Below, one piece after another: positions 51,138-63,662 of a stretch of DNA of 64,000 nt. Within the stretch, counting starts at the first letter, position 1. Each line of letters starts with the position of its first letter. This stretch comes from Pseudarthrobacter siccitolerans (lineage in GTDB: Bacteria > Actinomycetota > Actinomycetes > Actinomycetales > Micrococcaceae), in NCBI RefSeq assembly GCF_001046895.1, contig NZ_CAQI01000046.1:62001-126000 (forward strand), given 5' to 3'. The notes beneath the pieces were generated by a model. It had not been told where the DNA came from, searched no databases, and worked only from the letters and a program-made list of their open reading frames with translations. A program made the position numbers and the translations under genes.

Positions 51138-51671
51138 TCACTTGGCCTTGTTATGTCCTTTGCCGTGCCCGTTGCCGCGGCCGAGCCCCAGCCCGGGGAC
51201 GTCGCCTGCACCCTCGACGATCCGCTCCGCCGTTGCCTGGTCCCCGTTCTTCACCCCGGAAATCCGGACGGTGTCACCGGTGGCGATGTCCGCGATGGAG
51301 GACTTGACCTTTGTGTCGGCGCTGACAGCGTAAGTCTGCGAGTAACCGTCCTCGCTCTTGACCGTGATCGAGGTGCTGCTGACCGCCTCCGCCGTGCCGC
51401 GCTGCTCGAGGATGGTCTGGAAGGTGCCGTCCGCCTTCTTCACCACGCTTTCGCTGTGCAGCTGCTGGGGGCGCTGGGCCTTGTCCGGCTTGTTGTGCCC
51501 CGGCGCCTGACCTGATTTGCCCGGCGCAGACTGCGACTCGGAGGGCGAAGTCGACGGCGGGGCGGAGTCATCCGCTGCCCACGCAAACGCTGCCCCCGTC
51601 CCGGTCAGGGCGAGGGCCACCGCCCCGGCGAGCACGGCTTTGCGGATCTTCAACGGGTCCCGGACAGACAT
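51138..51671 (-). CDS. Secreted DUF5666-domain protein
   Basis: A 177-residue protein. An N-terminal signal or membrane anchor (IRKAVLAGAVALALTGTGAAF) is followed by a Ser/Pro-rich linker and one DUF5666-like beta-barrel module: TAEAVSSTSITVKSEDGYSQ, TKVKSSIADIATGDTVRISG. It ends in a Gly/His/Lys-rich tail (LGRGNGHGKGHNKAK) that might bind metal. The start has GGGAGGTAGG upstream. Function is unknown. Confidence 0.8.
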   Translation of the reverse strand: MSVRDPLKIRKAVLAGAVALALTGTGAAFAWAADDSAPPSTSPSESQSAPGKSGQAPGHNKPDKAQRPQQLHSESVVKKADGTFQTILEQRGTAEAVSSTSITVKSEDGYSQTYAVSADTKVKSSIADIATGDTVRISGVKNGDQATAERIVEGAGDVPGLGLGRGNGHGKGHNKAK

Positions 51672-51807
51672 AAAACCTACCTCCCACAGCAACAGCAAGG
51701 CCCGATATTCCTGGATCCGGCGCCCTGGAGCTTCAGTGTAGGACCGGGGCGCACCGCTGCACACGAGTAGCCGGCGCCATGTGGGAAGCGAGTACTACTA
51801 CTTAAAC

Positions 51808-51848
51808 GAAAACCGGGCCGCGGGTAACGTCGTCAAAGCGACGATACC
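51808..51848 (-). terminator. Terminator candidate beyond gatB
   Basis: GGTATCGTCG pairs with CGACGTTACC (one mismatch) around CTTTGA. A GC stretch and TTTT follow on the minus strand. Confidence 0.5.
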
Positions 51849-51871
51849 TGCGACCCAGTTGGGTGGGAGGG

Positions 51872-53380
51872 CTAGACAGTGACGCCCAGCTTCTCCAGGA
51901 TCAGCTCACGGACCCGGCCGGCGTCGGCCTGGCCGCGGGTGGCCTTCATAACCCCACCCACGATGGCACCGATGGCCTGGACCTTGCCGCCGCGGATCTT
52001 GTCCGCCACGTCGGGCTGCGCGGCCAGGGCGGCATCGATGGCTTCGAGCAGGGGCCCGTCGTCGGAGACAACGGCCAGGCCGCGCTTGTCCACAATTTCA
52101 GCCGGCGTGCCTTCGCCTGCCAGGACGCCGTCCAGCACTTCAGAGGCCATCTTGTTGTTGATCTTGCCTTCCTCCACCATGCGGGCGAGCTCAACAATGG
52201 TGGCGGGCTGGACACCGAGCTGGCCGGGATCCACGTCGGCGTTCTTGGCGCGGCCCACGATTTCGCCCATCCACCACTTGCGGGCGACGGAAGCCGAAGC
52301 ACCAGCGGCGATGGTTTCCTCGATCTCGTCCATCACGCCGGCGTTCACCACGTCCCGGAATTCCAGGTCGGAGTAGCCCCAGTCGGCCTGGAGGCGCTTG
52401 CGGCGTGCGGCGGGCGGCTCGGGCAGCGTGGCCCGGAGCTCCTCCACCCATTCACGCGACGGAACCACGGGAACCAGGTCCGGCTCCGGGAAGTAGCGGT
52501 AGTCGTCGGCGTCGGACTTGGCCCGGCCCGAGGTGGTGGTGCGGGTGTCCTCGTGCCAGTGGCGGGTCTCCTGGGTGACCGTTCCCCCACCGTCCAAAAC
52601 GGCGGCGTGCCGCTGGATTTCGTAGCGGACGGCGTGTTCGACGGCGCGCAGCGAGTTCACGTTCTTAGTCTCGGACCGGATGCCGAACCGTTCGCGGCCG
52701 TGGGGACGGAGCGAGACGTTGGCGTCGCAGCGAACGTTGCCGCGCTCCATCTTTGCGTCGGAGACACCAAGGTTCTTGACGATTTCGCGGACGGCAGCCA
52801 CGTAGGCCTTGGCCAGTTCAGGCGCGCGGGAACCGGCGCCCTCGATGGGCTTGGTGACGATCTCCACCAGCGGCACGCCGGCGCGGTTGTAGTCCACGAG
52901 CGAGAAGTCGGCGCCCTGGATGCGTCCGGTGGCGCCACCCATGTGGGTCAGCTTTCCGGCGTCCTCCTCCATATGCGCGCGCTCGATCTCCACCCGGAAC
53001 ACGGTGCCGTCGGACAGTTCGATGTCCAGGTAACCGTCGTAGGCAATGGGTTCGTCGTACTGGGACGTCTGGAAGTTCTTCGGGGTGTCCGGGTAGAAGT
53101 AGTTCTTCCGCGCGAAGCGGCAGGATTCGGCGATCTTGCAGTTCAGGGCCAGGCCGATCTTGATCGAGGACTCGATCGCGGCCTTGTTCACCACGGGCAG
53201 GACGCCGGGCATACCCAGGTCCACCTCGTTGACGTTGGTGTTGGGCTCGTCGCCGAAGACGTTCGGGGCGGAGGAGAACATCTTGGTCTTGGTGTTGAGC
53301 TCCACGTGGACCTCGAAACCCAGGACGGGATCGTACTTCTCCATGGCCTCTTCGAAGCTCAGGACTGCGTCGGTGTTCAT
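51872..53380 (-). CDS. gatB: Asp/Glu-tRNA amidotransferase subunit B
   Basis: GatB binds misacylated tRNA and transfers ammonia in the GatCAB complex. The 502-residue protein has [55 protein letters not shown] with the zinc/phosphorylation region, [16 protein letters not shown] and a C-terminal YqeY-like helical domain. Its ATG overlaps the gatA stop by one base (TAATG). Confidence 0.97.
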   Translation of the reverse strand: MNTDAVLSFEEAMEKYDPVLGFEVHVELNTKTKMFSSAPNVFGDEPNTNVNEVDLGMPGVLPVVNKAAIESSIKIGLALNCKIAESCRFARKNYFYPDTPKNFQTSQYDEPIAYDGYLDIELSDGTVFRVEIERAHMEEDAGKLTHMGGATGRIQGADFSLVDYNRAGVPLVEIVTKPIEGAGSRAPELAKAYVAAVREIVKNLGVSDAKMERGNVRCDANVSLRPHGRERFGIRSETKNVNSLRAVEHAVRYEIQRHAAVLDGGGTVTQETRHWHEDTRTTTSGRAKSDADDYRYFPEPDLVPVVPSREWVEELRATLPEPPAARRKRLQADWGYSDLEFRDVVNAGVMDEIEETIAAGASASVARKWWMGEIVGRAKNADVDPGQLGVQPATIVELARMVEEGKINNKMASEVLDGVLAGEGTPAEIVDKRGLAVVSDDGPLLEAIDAALAAQPDVADKIRGGKVQAIGAIVGGVMKATRGQADAGRVRELILEKLGVTV

Positions 53381-54936
53381 TATTTTGCCTCCTTGGCTTC
53401 GACGAGCTCACCCAGTTCCGGGGCCTGCGCCAGCAGCGGGCCGCCCCACTTCGCCTCGAGCAGAGACTCCAGCACCGCGCCCACGCGGTACAGGCGGGCG
53501 TCCTCGCGGGCCGGGGCCAGCAGCTGGATGCCCACGGGGAGGCCGTCCTCGTCCGCAAGGCCGCCCGGCAGGGACAGCCCCGGAACGCCGGCCAGGTTGG
53601 CGGGGATGGTAGCGACGTCGTTCAGGTACATCGCCAGCGGATCGTCCAGCTTCTCGCCGAGGCGGAAGGCGGTGGTGGGGGCCGTGGGCGAAATCAGGAC
53701 GTCCGCCACCGTGAAGGCAGCATCGAAGTCGCGCTGCACCAGGGTGCGGACCTTCTGTGCCGAGCCGTAGTAGGCGTCGTAGTAGCCGGCGGACAGGGCG
53801 TAGGTGCCCAGGATGATGCGGCGCTTGACTTCGTCGCCGAAGCCGGCGGCGCGCGTGGCACCCATGACGCGTTCGATGGTCATGGGGCCCTCTTCGGGGA
53901 GGACGCGCAGGCCGTAACGGACGCCGTCGAACTTGGCGAGGTTGGAGGACGCCTCGGAGGGCATGATCAGGTAGTAGGCGCCCAGCGCGTACTGGAAGTT
54001 GGGGCAGGAGACCTCAACGATCTCGGCGCCGGCTTCCTTGAGGAGTTCCAGGGCATCGTTGAAGCGGTTTTCGACGCCGGCCTGGTAGCCCTCACCGTGG
54101 AGCTCCTTGATGATGCCGATCCGCAAGCCCTCAACATTGCCGGTCTTCGCTGCGGCGACGAGGTCCGCCAGCGGGTCCGGCAGCGAGGTGGAGTCGCGGG
54201 GATCGTGCCCGCCGATGACCTGGTGCAGGAGCGCCGAGTCCAGGACGGTCCGCGAAACGGGGCCGATCTGGTCCAGCGAGGACGCCATGGCGATGGCTCC
54301 GTAGCGGGACACGCTGCCGTAGGTGGGCTTTACGCCCACGGTGCCGGTGACGGCGCCGGGCTGGCGGATGGACCCGCCGGTATCGGTGCCGAGGGCCAGC
54401 GGAGCTTCAAAGGCGGCGACGGCGGCCGCGGAACCGCCGCCGGAGCCGCCCGGAATCCGGTCCAGGTCCCACGGGTTGCGCGTGGGCCCGTAGGCGGAGT
54501 GTTCGGTGGAGGAGCCCATAGCGAACTCGTCCAGGTTGGTTTTGCCCAGGATGGGCATCCTGGCAGCGCGCAGGCGCTCCACCACCGTGGCGTCGTAGGG
54601 GCTGTGCCAGCCCTCGAGGATCTTCGACCCTGCCGTGGTGGGCTGGCCCACCGTGACAATGAGGTCCTTCACCGCGATGGGTACACCGGCCAGCACATGC
54701 AGCGCTTCGGCGTCGGCGCCGCCGGCGGCGCGGATGGCGTCCACCTCGGCGGCGACGGCGAGCGCTTCCTCGGCGTTGACGTGCAGGAAGGCGTTCACGC
54801 CGCGTTCGCCGCCGTCCACTGCGGCGATCCGGTCCAGGTAGGCCTGGGTGGCCTCGACTGAGGTTACCTCGCCGGCGGCCAGCTTTTCGGCCAGCGCAGC
54901 GGCGGAGAGGCGGATGAGTTCGTTGCTGTCAGTCAT
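53380..54936 (-). CDS. gatA: Asp/Glu-tRNA amidotransferase subunit A
   Basis: GatA is the amidase that releases ammonia from glutamine. The 518-residue amidase-signature protein has the catalytic lysine in [12 protein letters not shown], the Gly/Ser-rich [14 protein letters not shown] and the cis-serine/serine pair in [15 protein letters not shown]. It starts 2 bases after gatC ends and runs directly into gatB. Confidence 0.97.
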   Translation of the reverse strand: MTDSNELIRLSAAALAEKLAAGEVTSVEATQAYLDRIAAVDGGERGVNAFLHVNAEEALAVAAEVDAIRAAGGADAEALHVLAGVPIAVKDLIVTVGQPTTAGSKILEGWHSPYDATVVERLRAARMPILGKTNLDEFAMGSSTEHSAYGPTRNPWDLDRIPGGSGGGSAAAVAAFEAPLALGTDTGGSIRQPGAVTGTVGVKPTYGSVSRYGAIAMASSLDQIGPVSRTVLDSALLHQVIGGHDPRDSTSLPDPLADLVAAAKTGNVEGLRIGIIKELHGEGYQAGVENRFNDALELLKEAGAEIVEVSCPNFQYALGAYYLIMPSEASSNLAKFDGVRYGLRVLPEEGPMTIERVMGATRAAGFGDEVKRRIILGTYALSAGYYDAYYGSAQKVRTLVQRDFDAAFTVADVLISPTAPTTAFRLGEKLDDPLAMYLNDVATIPANLAGVPGLSLPGGLADEDGLPVGIQLLAPAREDARLYRVGAVLESLLEAKWGGPLLAQAPELGELVEAKEAK

Positions 54937-54938
54937 GG

Positions 54939-55235
54939 TTATGCCTCATCCAGGATTGCCGGAACTTTGAAACGGAACTCGAGCGAGTCCGGTGCACCGG
55001 AAAGTGCCTGTTCCGCCGTGAACGTGTGGCCCACAACGTCTTCCCTGAACACGTTGTTCAGCGGAATGGGGTGGGACGTGGCCGGCACGTCGTCACCGGC
55101 GGCTTCGCTGACGGATTTGACCGAATCAACGATGACGGCGAGTTCTCCGGCCATCCTGTCCAGCTCTTGAGCACTCATCTCAATGTGAGCGAGCCGCGCG
55201 AGATGCGCAACATCGTCACGGTTGATCGCAGCCAT
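54939..55235 (-). CDS. gatC: Asp/Glu-tRNA amidotransferase subunit C
   Basis: GatC stabilises the GatA-GatB complex. The 98-residue protein opens [20 protein letters not shown] and ends with the conserved [17 protein letters not shown] is 4 bases from the ATG at 55235. It is the first gene of gatCAB. Confidence 0.95.
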   Translation of the reverse strand: MAAINRDDVAHLARLAHIEMSAQELDRMAGELAVIVDSVKSVSEAAGDDVPATSHPIPLNNVFREDVVGHTFTAEQALSGAPDSLEFRFKVPAILDEA

Positions 55236-55381
55236 GGATCTCCCCTGCAAAGTTTGAATTGATTTCCGATCCATTCTAGTGGGGAAACGTAGATGCCCGT
55301 CTGACGGCCCCCAGCGGGCGTCAGACGGGCACCTTCATGCCGGGGTACTGCCCACCAGGGGCAGCACGCGGCAGGTACAGA

Positions 55382-56890
55382 CTAACCGATTCCGATGGCT
55401 CCGGTCAGCACTCCAATTCCCAGCATGACCAGCGAAACCACTGCCGCGCGCCACAGGACTTTCTTGTGGTGGTCGCCCAGGTCCACCTTGGCCAGCGATA
55501 CCAGCAGGAGGATGGCGGGAACCAGCGGGCTCTGCATGTGGAACGGCTGGCCGGTGATGGAGGCCCGGGCCATCTCGGCGCCGCTGATGCCGTAGTGTGC
55601 GGCCGTTTCGCTCAGGACCGGAAGCACGCCGAAGTAGAAGGCGTCGTTGCTCATAAAGAACGTCATGGGGATGCTCAGGAGGCCGGTGATGACGGCCATC
55701 AGCGGGCCCATGCTGGACGGGATGATCTGGACCAGCCACGCGGACATCGCTTCCACCATGCCGGTGCCGGTGAGCACGCCCGTGAGTACTGCCGCAGCCA
55801 TCACCATGCTGACCACGGCAACGATTGACGGCGCGTGGGCCACGATCTGCGCGGCCTGGTCCTTGACGTGCGGGAAGTTCACCAGCAGGGCGATGGCCGA
55901 ACCAACCATAAAGACGTACGGCAGGGGCACCAGGTCAGCGATGAGCATGCCCATCACCGCCACCGTGAGGGCCAGGTTGAACCACTGCAACCTGGGCCGC
56001 AGGGTGGTGCGGTTCGGATCCAGTGCGGTGCCCGCCATGGCGGTGTTGTCTTCGTCCACGGGGGTTTCGGTGCGTTCCAGGACTGCGACGCCGGAACCGG
56101 CGGAGCCGGCGACGGCGGGAGCTGCTCCGCCGGGGTTGTTCCCTTTGCGTCCTGCGCCGCTGCGGAAGGTGCCGGCACCGGAACCACTGCCAGTGCCACT
56201 GCCAGTGCCGCTGGCAGGGGTGCCGCCGTCGAATGCTTCAGCGGTATCAGGAACGCCCCAGATTTCCGGCTGCGTGGCGCGGAGGCGGTTGCGCTCCTGG
56301 AGGCCGAGGACCCAGGCGAAGACCAGGACAACGGCCAGGCCGGCGGCCAGGGACGGGATCATGGGGACGAAGACCTCGTTGACGTCGATCTTCAGGGCGC
56401 TGGCGGCGCGGGCGGTGGGGCCGCCCCAGGGGACGATGTTCATGGTGCCGTTGGCCAGGCCGGCCACGCAGGTGAGGACCACGGGGCTCATTTTCAGCCG
56501 GAGGTAGATCGGCAGCATGGCAGCGGTGGTGAGGATAAAGGTCGTGGAGCCGTCGCCGTCCAGGGACACGGCGGCTGCCAGCAGTGCGGTGCCCAGGACC
56601 ACCTTGGCGGGGTCGTTGCCGAGCTTGCGCAGGATGAACCGGACCAGCGGATCAAACAGCCCGACGTCGATCATCAGGCCGAAGTAGATGATGGCGAACA
56701 TCAGCAGGGCTGCTGTGGAGGTCATGGACTTCATCGAATCCATCACCATGTCGCCAATGCCCAGGCCGGCGCCGGCGAACAGGCCAAATACTGTGGGGAC
56801 GATGATCAGCGCCAGCACTGGCGTCAACTTCTTCGTCATGATCAGCACCATGAATACCGCGATCATGGCGAATCCAAGTAATACCAGCAC
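55382..56890 (-). CDS. CitMHS-family citrate transporter
   Basis: A 502-residue symporter with about twelve membrane segments, beginning LVLLGFAMIAVFMVLIM. Conserved parts include SLDGDGSTTFILTTAAMLPI, NIVPWGGPTARAASAL and FFMSNDAFYFGVLPVLSE, matching CitM/CitH metal-citrate or citrate-proton symporters. A polar Gly/Ser/Thr-rich loop of about 90 residues lies in the middle. The start is GTG with AAGGAG 7 bases upstream. It is divergent from a CitA/CitB-type two-component system, its likely regulator. Confidence 0.92.
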   Translation of the reverse strand: MLVLLGFAMIAVFMVLIMTKKLTPVLALIIVPTVFGLFAGAGLGIGDMVMDSMKSMTSTAALLMFAIIYFGLMIDVGLFDPLVRFILRKLGNDPAKVVLGTALLAAAVSLDGDGSTTFILTTAAMLPIYLRLKMSPVVLTCVAGLANGTMNIVPWGGPTARAASALKIDVNEVFVPMIPSLAAGLAVVLVFAWVLGLQERNRLRATQPEIWGVPDTAEAFDGGTPASGTGSGTGSGSGAGTFRSGAGRKGNNPGGAAPAVAGSAGSGVAVLERTETPVDEDNTAMAGTALDPNRTTLRPRLQWFNLALTVAVMGMLIADLVPLPYVFMVGSAIALLVNFPHVKDQAAQIVAHAPSIVAVVSMVMAAAVLTGVLTGTGMVEAMSAWLVQIIPSSMGPLMAVITGLLSIPMTFFMSNDAFYFGVLPVLSETAAHYGISGAEMARASITGQPFHMQSPLVPAILLLVSLAKVDLGDHHKKVLWRAAVVSLVMLGIGVLTGAIGIG

Positions 56891-57074
56891 GGCTGGGCTC
56901 CTTCTTTGTGAACAGCGGCACAGCGGTGTGACGCGTGCTACAGACTTTAGGGTGGCCGCGGTCACGGCAGTGCCTTTGGCTCAATTGATTGGCATACTGC
57001 TTATTGCGAGCATTTAGCTCATTCTGCTCACGGGCTGAGGATGCCCGGACTACCCGCCCGGATCGAGGAGGCTC
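56891..57074. promoter_or_regulatory. Divergent control region of the citrate transporter and two-component genes
   Basis: A 184-base region, AT-richer in the middle (about 56975-57025: TTGGCTCAATTGATTGGC and the inverted repeat GAGC-ATTTA-GCTC at 57008-57020). The response regulator probably binds here. No promoter is assigned. Confidence 0.45.
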
Positions 57075-58835
57075 ATGCTGCGTTCCAGTCCCCGCGAGCC
57101 GCTGCGGTTTTCCACCCAGACGCTGCTGCTGCAGTTGGCGGTGGTGCTTTTGGTGGTTCTGCTCAGCGCAGCGGTCCACGCCTGGCTGACCTATGACCGG
57201 GTGGGCCGCGAGGCGGAGAACCAGGCGCTGACGCTGGCCCGGACCGTGGCCTCCGATCCGTCCGTCCGGGCCGATGTGCTGGCCATCAGCGAACAACCCG
57301 GCACTCCCCCGGCCGCCGAACTCGCTGGCGGGCCGCTGATGGCATCGGCCGAAGCGGTACGTACCCGGACCGGTGCCCTGTTTGTGGTGATCACTGACGA
57401 AACCGGGATCCGCCTGGCCCACCCGGACCCGCGGCGGCTGGGTGAAAGGGTGAGCACAGATCCGTCCGAGGCGCTGTCCGGCCAGGAAGTGACCACCCGG
57501 AACACTGGAACGCTGGGGCCGTCCGCCGGCGCCAAGGTCCCCGTCTACGCCCCCGGCAGCAACACGGTGGTGGGCGAGGTGAGCGTGGGCTATTCGATGG
57601 AGACCGTAGGCCAGAGCGTGGAACGGGACATTGGCCCGGTCGCCCTGACCGCCACCGGCGCACTGCTCGCCGGCATCCTGGGATCCTTCCTGCTGCGCCG
57701 CCGCCTGCAGCGCCTCACCCTGGGCCTGGAGCCGGAGGAGATCAGCACGCTGGTCCATGACCAGGTGGCGGTCCTCCAGGGGGTGGACGACGGCGTGATC
57801 GGCGTGTCCGCCGACGGCCGGATCACCGTCTTCAACGCCGCCGCCCAGCGCCTGCTGGGGCTGGACGACCTCGCCGGAACACCCTGGGAGGACGCCCCAG
57901 TACCGGACCTGCTGAAGTCCCTGACCCGGGCCGGCTCCGGCGGCGCTCCCGCCGTCGAACTGGTGGCAGGCGGCCGGGTGCTGGTGGCCAACGCGCGCAA
58001 AGCCCTGCACCGGCGCGAGGACCTGGGCTGGGTGGTGATGCTCCGCGACCGCACGGAGCTGCAGCAGCTCACCCGCCAGCTGGACGCCGTGGGCACCATG
58101 TCCACGGCATTGCGGGCGCAGCGGCACGAGTTTGCCAACCAGCTGCACACCATCGCTGGGTTTATGAGCATCGGGCAGCACCAGCAGGCGCGCGAGTACC
58201 TGGCCCGGCTGGCCTCAACGGGCCCGCTGAAGTTTCCCGTGGACCAGGCCGAACTGCTCCAGGACCCCTACCTGCAGGCCTTTGTCGGGGCCAAGGGCGT
58301 TGAGGCCGACGAGCGCGGGGTGGCCCTGCGGATCGGGCCCGAGACCCTCGTCCGTGGGCAGGTCACCGACGCCCAGGATGTCACCACCGTGCTGGGCAAC
58401 CTGATCGACAATGCCGTTAATGCCGCCGTGGCTGGCTCTGCGGAAGACCGCTGGGTGGAGCTGGAGGTGCTGGATGAACCGGCCGACGGCGGCGGCACCC
58501 TCCATGTGGTGGTCGCTGACTCCGGCGACGGGCTGGCGGAGGGAACGGACGCCGAGGCGGTCTTCGCGGAAGGCTTCACCACTGCTTCCGGCGCGCTTTC
58601 CAGAAACAACCGTGCCGGCGGGGGCCAAGGCTTCGGGCTTGCCCTGGCCCGCCAGCTGGCCCGGCGCCGCGGCGGCGACGTGAAGTTGCTGGAGCGCGGA
58701 CGGCGCGGCGGCCCCGGAGCAGTCTTTATGGCAACCCTCCCCGGCACCACTGCGGGAACTACGGCGGGGACCAAGGATTCCCGGCTCGAGGATGCGGCGT
58801 CCCGGGACGCTGCGGGAAAGGACACCCATGGCTGA
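57075..58835 (+). CDS. CitA/DcuS-type sensor histidine kinase
   Basis: A 586-residue membrane kinase: TM1 (LLLQLAVVLLVVLLSAAVH), an extracytoplasmic PAS-like sensor (about residues 40-185, with TGALFVVITDETGIRLAHPD), TM2 (ALTATGALLAGILGSFLL), a cytoplasmic PAS domain (VLQGVDDGVIGVSADGRITV), the phospho-acceptor H351 in RHEFANQLHTIAGF and a C-terminal ATPase domain (NLIDNAVNAAV, DSGDGL, GFGLALARQL). This is the citrate/C4-dicarboxylate-sensing class. Its end overlaps the response regulator start by 8 bases. Confidence 0.93.
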   Translation: MLRSSPREPLRFSTQTLLLQLAVVLLVVLLSAAVHAWLTYDRVGREAENQALTLARTVASDPSVRADVLAISEQPGTPPAAELAGGPLMASAEAVRTRTGALFVVITDETGIRLAHPDPRRLGERVSTDPSEALSGQEVTTRNTGTLGPSAGAKVPVYAPGSNTVVGEVSVGYSMETVGQSVERDIGPVALTATGALLAGILGSFLLRRRLQRLTLGLEPEEISTLVHDQVAVLQGVDDGVIGVSADGRITVFNAAAQRLLGLDDLAGTPWEDAPVPDLLKSLTRAGSGGAPAVELVAGGRVLVANARKALHRREDLGWVVMLRDRTELQQLTRQLDAVGTMSTALRAQRHEFANQLHTIAGFMSIGQHQQAREYLARLASTGPLKFPVDQAELLQDPYLQAFVGAKGVEADERGVALRIGPETLVRGQVTDAQDVTTVLGNLIDNAVNAAVAGSAEDRWVELEVLDEPADGGGTLHVVVADSGDGLAEGTDAEAVFAEGFTTASGALSRNNRAGGGQGFGLALARQLARRRGGDVKLLERGRRGGPGAVFMATLPGTTAGTTAGTKDSRLEDAASRDAAGKDTHG

Positions 58836-59490
58836 TGATTTCCGGGTGCTGATCGTGGATGATGACTTCCACGTGGCCAAGCTGCACGCCGCCTATGTGG
58901 ATTCGGTGGCGGGGTTCCTGGCCCTGGCGCCAGTGGGAACGGCCTCGCTCGCGCTGCAGGCGATCCACAGCCTGCGGCCGGACCTGGTGCTGCTGGACGT
59001 TTACCTGCCCGACGCTTCGGGGCTGGACCTTTTGCAGCAACTGGACGTGGACACCGTGATCCTCAGCGCCGCTTCGGACGCCGCCTCCATCCGGGTGGCG
59101 TTCCGCCGGGGTGCGCTGGGCTACCTGCTGAAGCCGTTTACTTCGGAGTCCCTGTCCCAGCAACTGCGGTCCTATGCGCGGTACCGGCGCCTGCTGTCCC
59201 AGCCCGGGGCGCTGGACCAGGACGCGGTGGAGCGGGCCAAGCGCTCGCTCATCCCCGGTGACGTCACGCCGTCGTCCAAGCCGAGGTCCGCGACGGAGGC
59301 GGCTGTGCTCGAGTCCCTGGTTCCCGGTGAGCAGTACTCAGCCGCGGAGGTGGCAGGCCGGGTGGGTGTTTCCCGGGCGACGGCGCAGCGGTACCTGTCC
59401 TCGCTGGCCGACGACGGCGCCGTGGACATCCAGCTGCGCTACGGGACCACCGGCAGGCCGGAGCACCGCTACGGCCTGCCGGCGGGGTAA
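58828..59490 (+). CDS. CitB/DcuR-type response regulator
   Basis: A 220-residue regulator: receiver domain with D11-D12, phospho-acceptor D57 in LVLLDVYLPDASGL and lysine in GYLLKPF; then a C-terminal helix-turn-helix (VAGRVGVSRATAQRYLSSLA) of the CitB type. Partner of the overlapping kinase. It likely activates the divergent transporter gene when citrate is present. Confidence 0.93.
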   Translation: MADDFRVLIVDDDFHVAKLHAAYVDSVAGFLALAPVGTASLALQAIHSLRPDLVLLDVYLPDASGLDLLQQLDVDTVILSAASDAASIRVAFRRGALGYLLKPFTSESLSQQLRSYARYRRLLSQPGALDQDAVERAKRSLIPGDVTPSSKPRSATEAAVLESLVPGEQYSAAEVAGRVGVSRATAQRYLSSLADDGAVDIQLRYGTTGRPEHRYGLPAG

Positions 59491-59491
59491 A

Positions 59492-59875
59492 TTAGTTCGC
59501 GCTCTTCTGGGCGACGAGTTCGATTTCGACGAGCATTTCGGGGTCCAGGAAGGGCAGGACGTGGACCAGGGACAGGGTGGGCCGGATGTCGCCGAACACT
59601 TCACCGTGCGCGCGGCCGGCCTCTTCCCACTTGCTGATGTCCGTCAGGTACAGCTTGGACTGGACCACGTCCTCGAAGCTGAAGCCGGCGTCCGCGAGGA
59701 CCTTGCCGAGCTTCTGCAGGATGAACTGGGTCTGGGTGTAGAAGTCTTTCCCCACAATGCCGTCCTCGCCGCTGGCGGCCGTGGCGGAAATGTACAGGGT
59801 GTTGTCCACCTGGACGGCGCGGGAGTAGCCGAGGGTCTGTTCCCAGACGGAGCCGGTGCCGAAGGTTTTGCGCAT
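59492..59875 (-). CDS. RidA-family protein
   Basis: A 127-residue YjgF/YER057c/UK114 (RidA) protein. Family members hydrolyse reactive enamine or imine intermediates from PLP enzymes. Visible features: YSRAVQVDNTLYISATAASG, QTQFILQKLGKVLADAGF and SKLYLTD. The usual C-terminal RVxVE motif reads MLVEIELVA. It lacks the arginine of classic deaminases at the expected place, so a RidA subfamily with another substrate is likely. The start at 59875 has AAAGG upstream. Confidence 0.85.
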   Translation of the reverse strand: MRKTFGTGSVWEQTLGYSRAVQVDNTLYISATAASGEDGIVGKDFYTQTQFILQKLGKVLADAGFSFEDVVQSKLYLTDISKWEEAGRAHGEVFGDIRPTLSLVHVLPFLDPEMLVEIELVAQKSAN

Positions 59876-59921
59876 GGTGGGCCTTTCAAAGCTGGAATGA
59901 GTCGGCACCACTTTAGGGCGG

Positions 59922-60425
59922 CTACAGGTCCAGCCGGTAAACCAGCAGTTTTATGTCAGTTCCGGGGACGAACCAGTCCCTGTCCGGCACCCTGGCGAAG
60001 CCGGTTTTGTTGTAGAGGCCGCGGGCGCTTTCCCAGGTGCTTCCGGTGGTCAGCGCGACGGCGTTGATCCCGTCCAGTGCCTTGGCGTGGTCCACGATGG
60101 CGGCCATCAGGGCCTTGCCGGCGCCGCTGCGCTGCACGGCCGGGTCCACCACCAGCATGCGGAATTCCAGCTCGTCGCGCAGGGCGATGTCCGCGTACGG
60201 CTCCCCCGCCAAAGCCAGGGTCACCGAACCCACCACGTCTCCGGCCCGTTCGGCCACCCACACGGTGGCCTGGCCGGCGCGCTGCGCGACGTCCTGGACC
60301 TTGCGCATATACGGGTGCTCAGCGTCGTCAAAGTACCCGGCGGCCAGGTAGGAATCCCTGGTGATGCGGGCAACGGCGTCGAAATCGGATTCGACGGCGG
60401 GACGGACGGTTATCGGCGAAGGCAC
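59922..60425 (-). CDS. GNAT-family N-acetyltransferase
   Basis: A 167-residue single GNAT domain: VRPAVESDFDAVARITRDSY at the N-terminus, FRMLVVDPAVQRSGAGKALM as motif A (R-x-x-G-x-G as QRSGAG) and ESARGLYNKTGFARV as motif B. The acceptor substrate is unknown. Confidence 0.9.
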   Translation of the reverse strand: MPSPITVRPAVESDFDAVARITRDSYLAAGYFDDAEHPYMRKVQDVAQRAGQATVWVAERAGDVVGSVTLALAGEPYADIALRDELEFRMLVVDPAVQRSGAGKALMAAIVDHAKALDGINAVALTTGSTWESARGLYNKTGFARVPDRDWFVPGTDIKLLVYRLDL

Positions 60426-60530
60426 CCATCAATGGTAGGGGTACCAGCCGGTAACACCGCGTGAAAGTGCGCTTTTCGTGACTGAACTATCAGTCAGGGC
60501 CGGACCGCAAGCCAGCGCGAACACGGGCTG

Positions 60531-63625
<3,095 letters not shown>

Positions 63626-63662
63626 TCAAGGCACGTCAGCGCCGTGGCGTCCCGGCCCGGGC

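Noticed and set aside
51863..53770. 635-codon plus-strand frame
   Set aside because: Antisense to gatB and part of gatA; a high-GC shadow.
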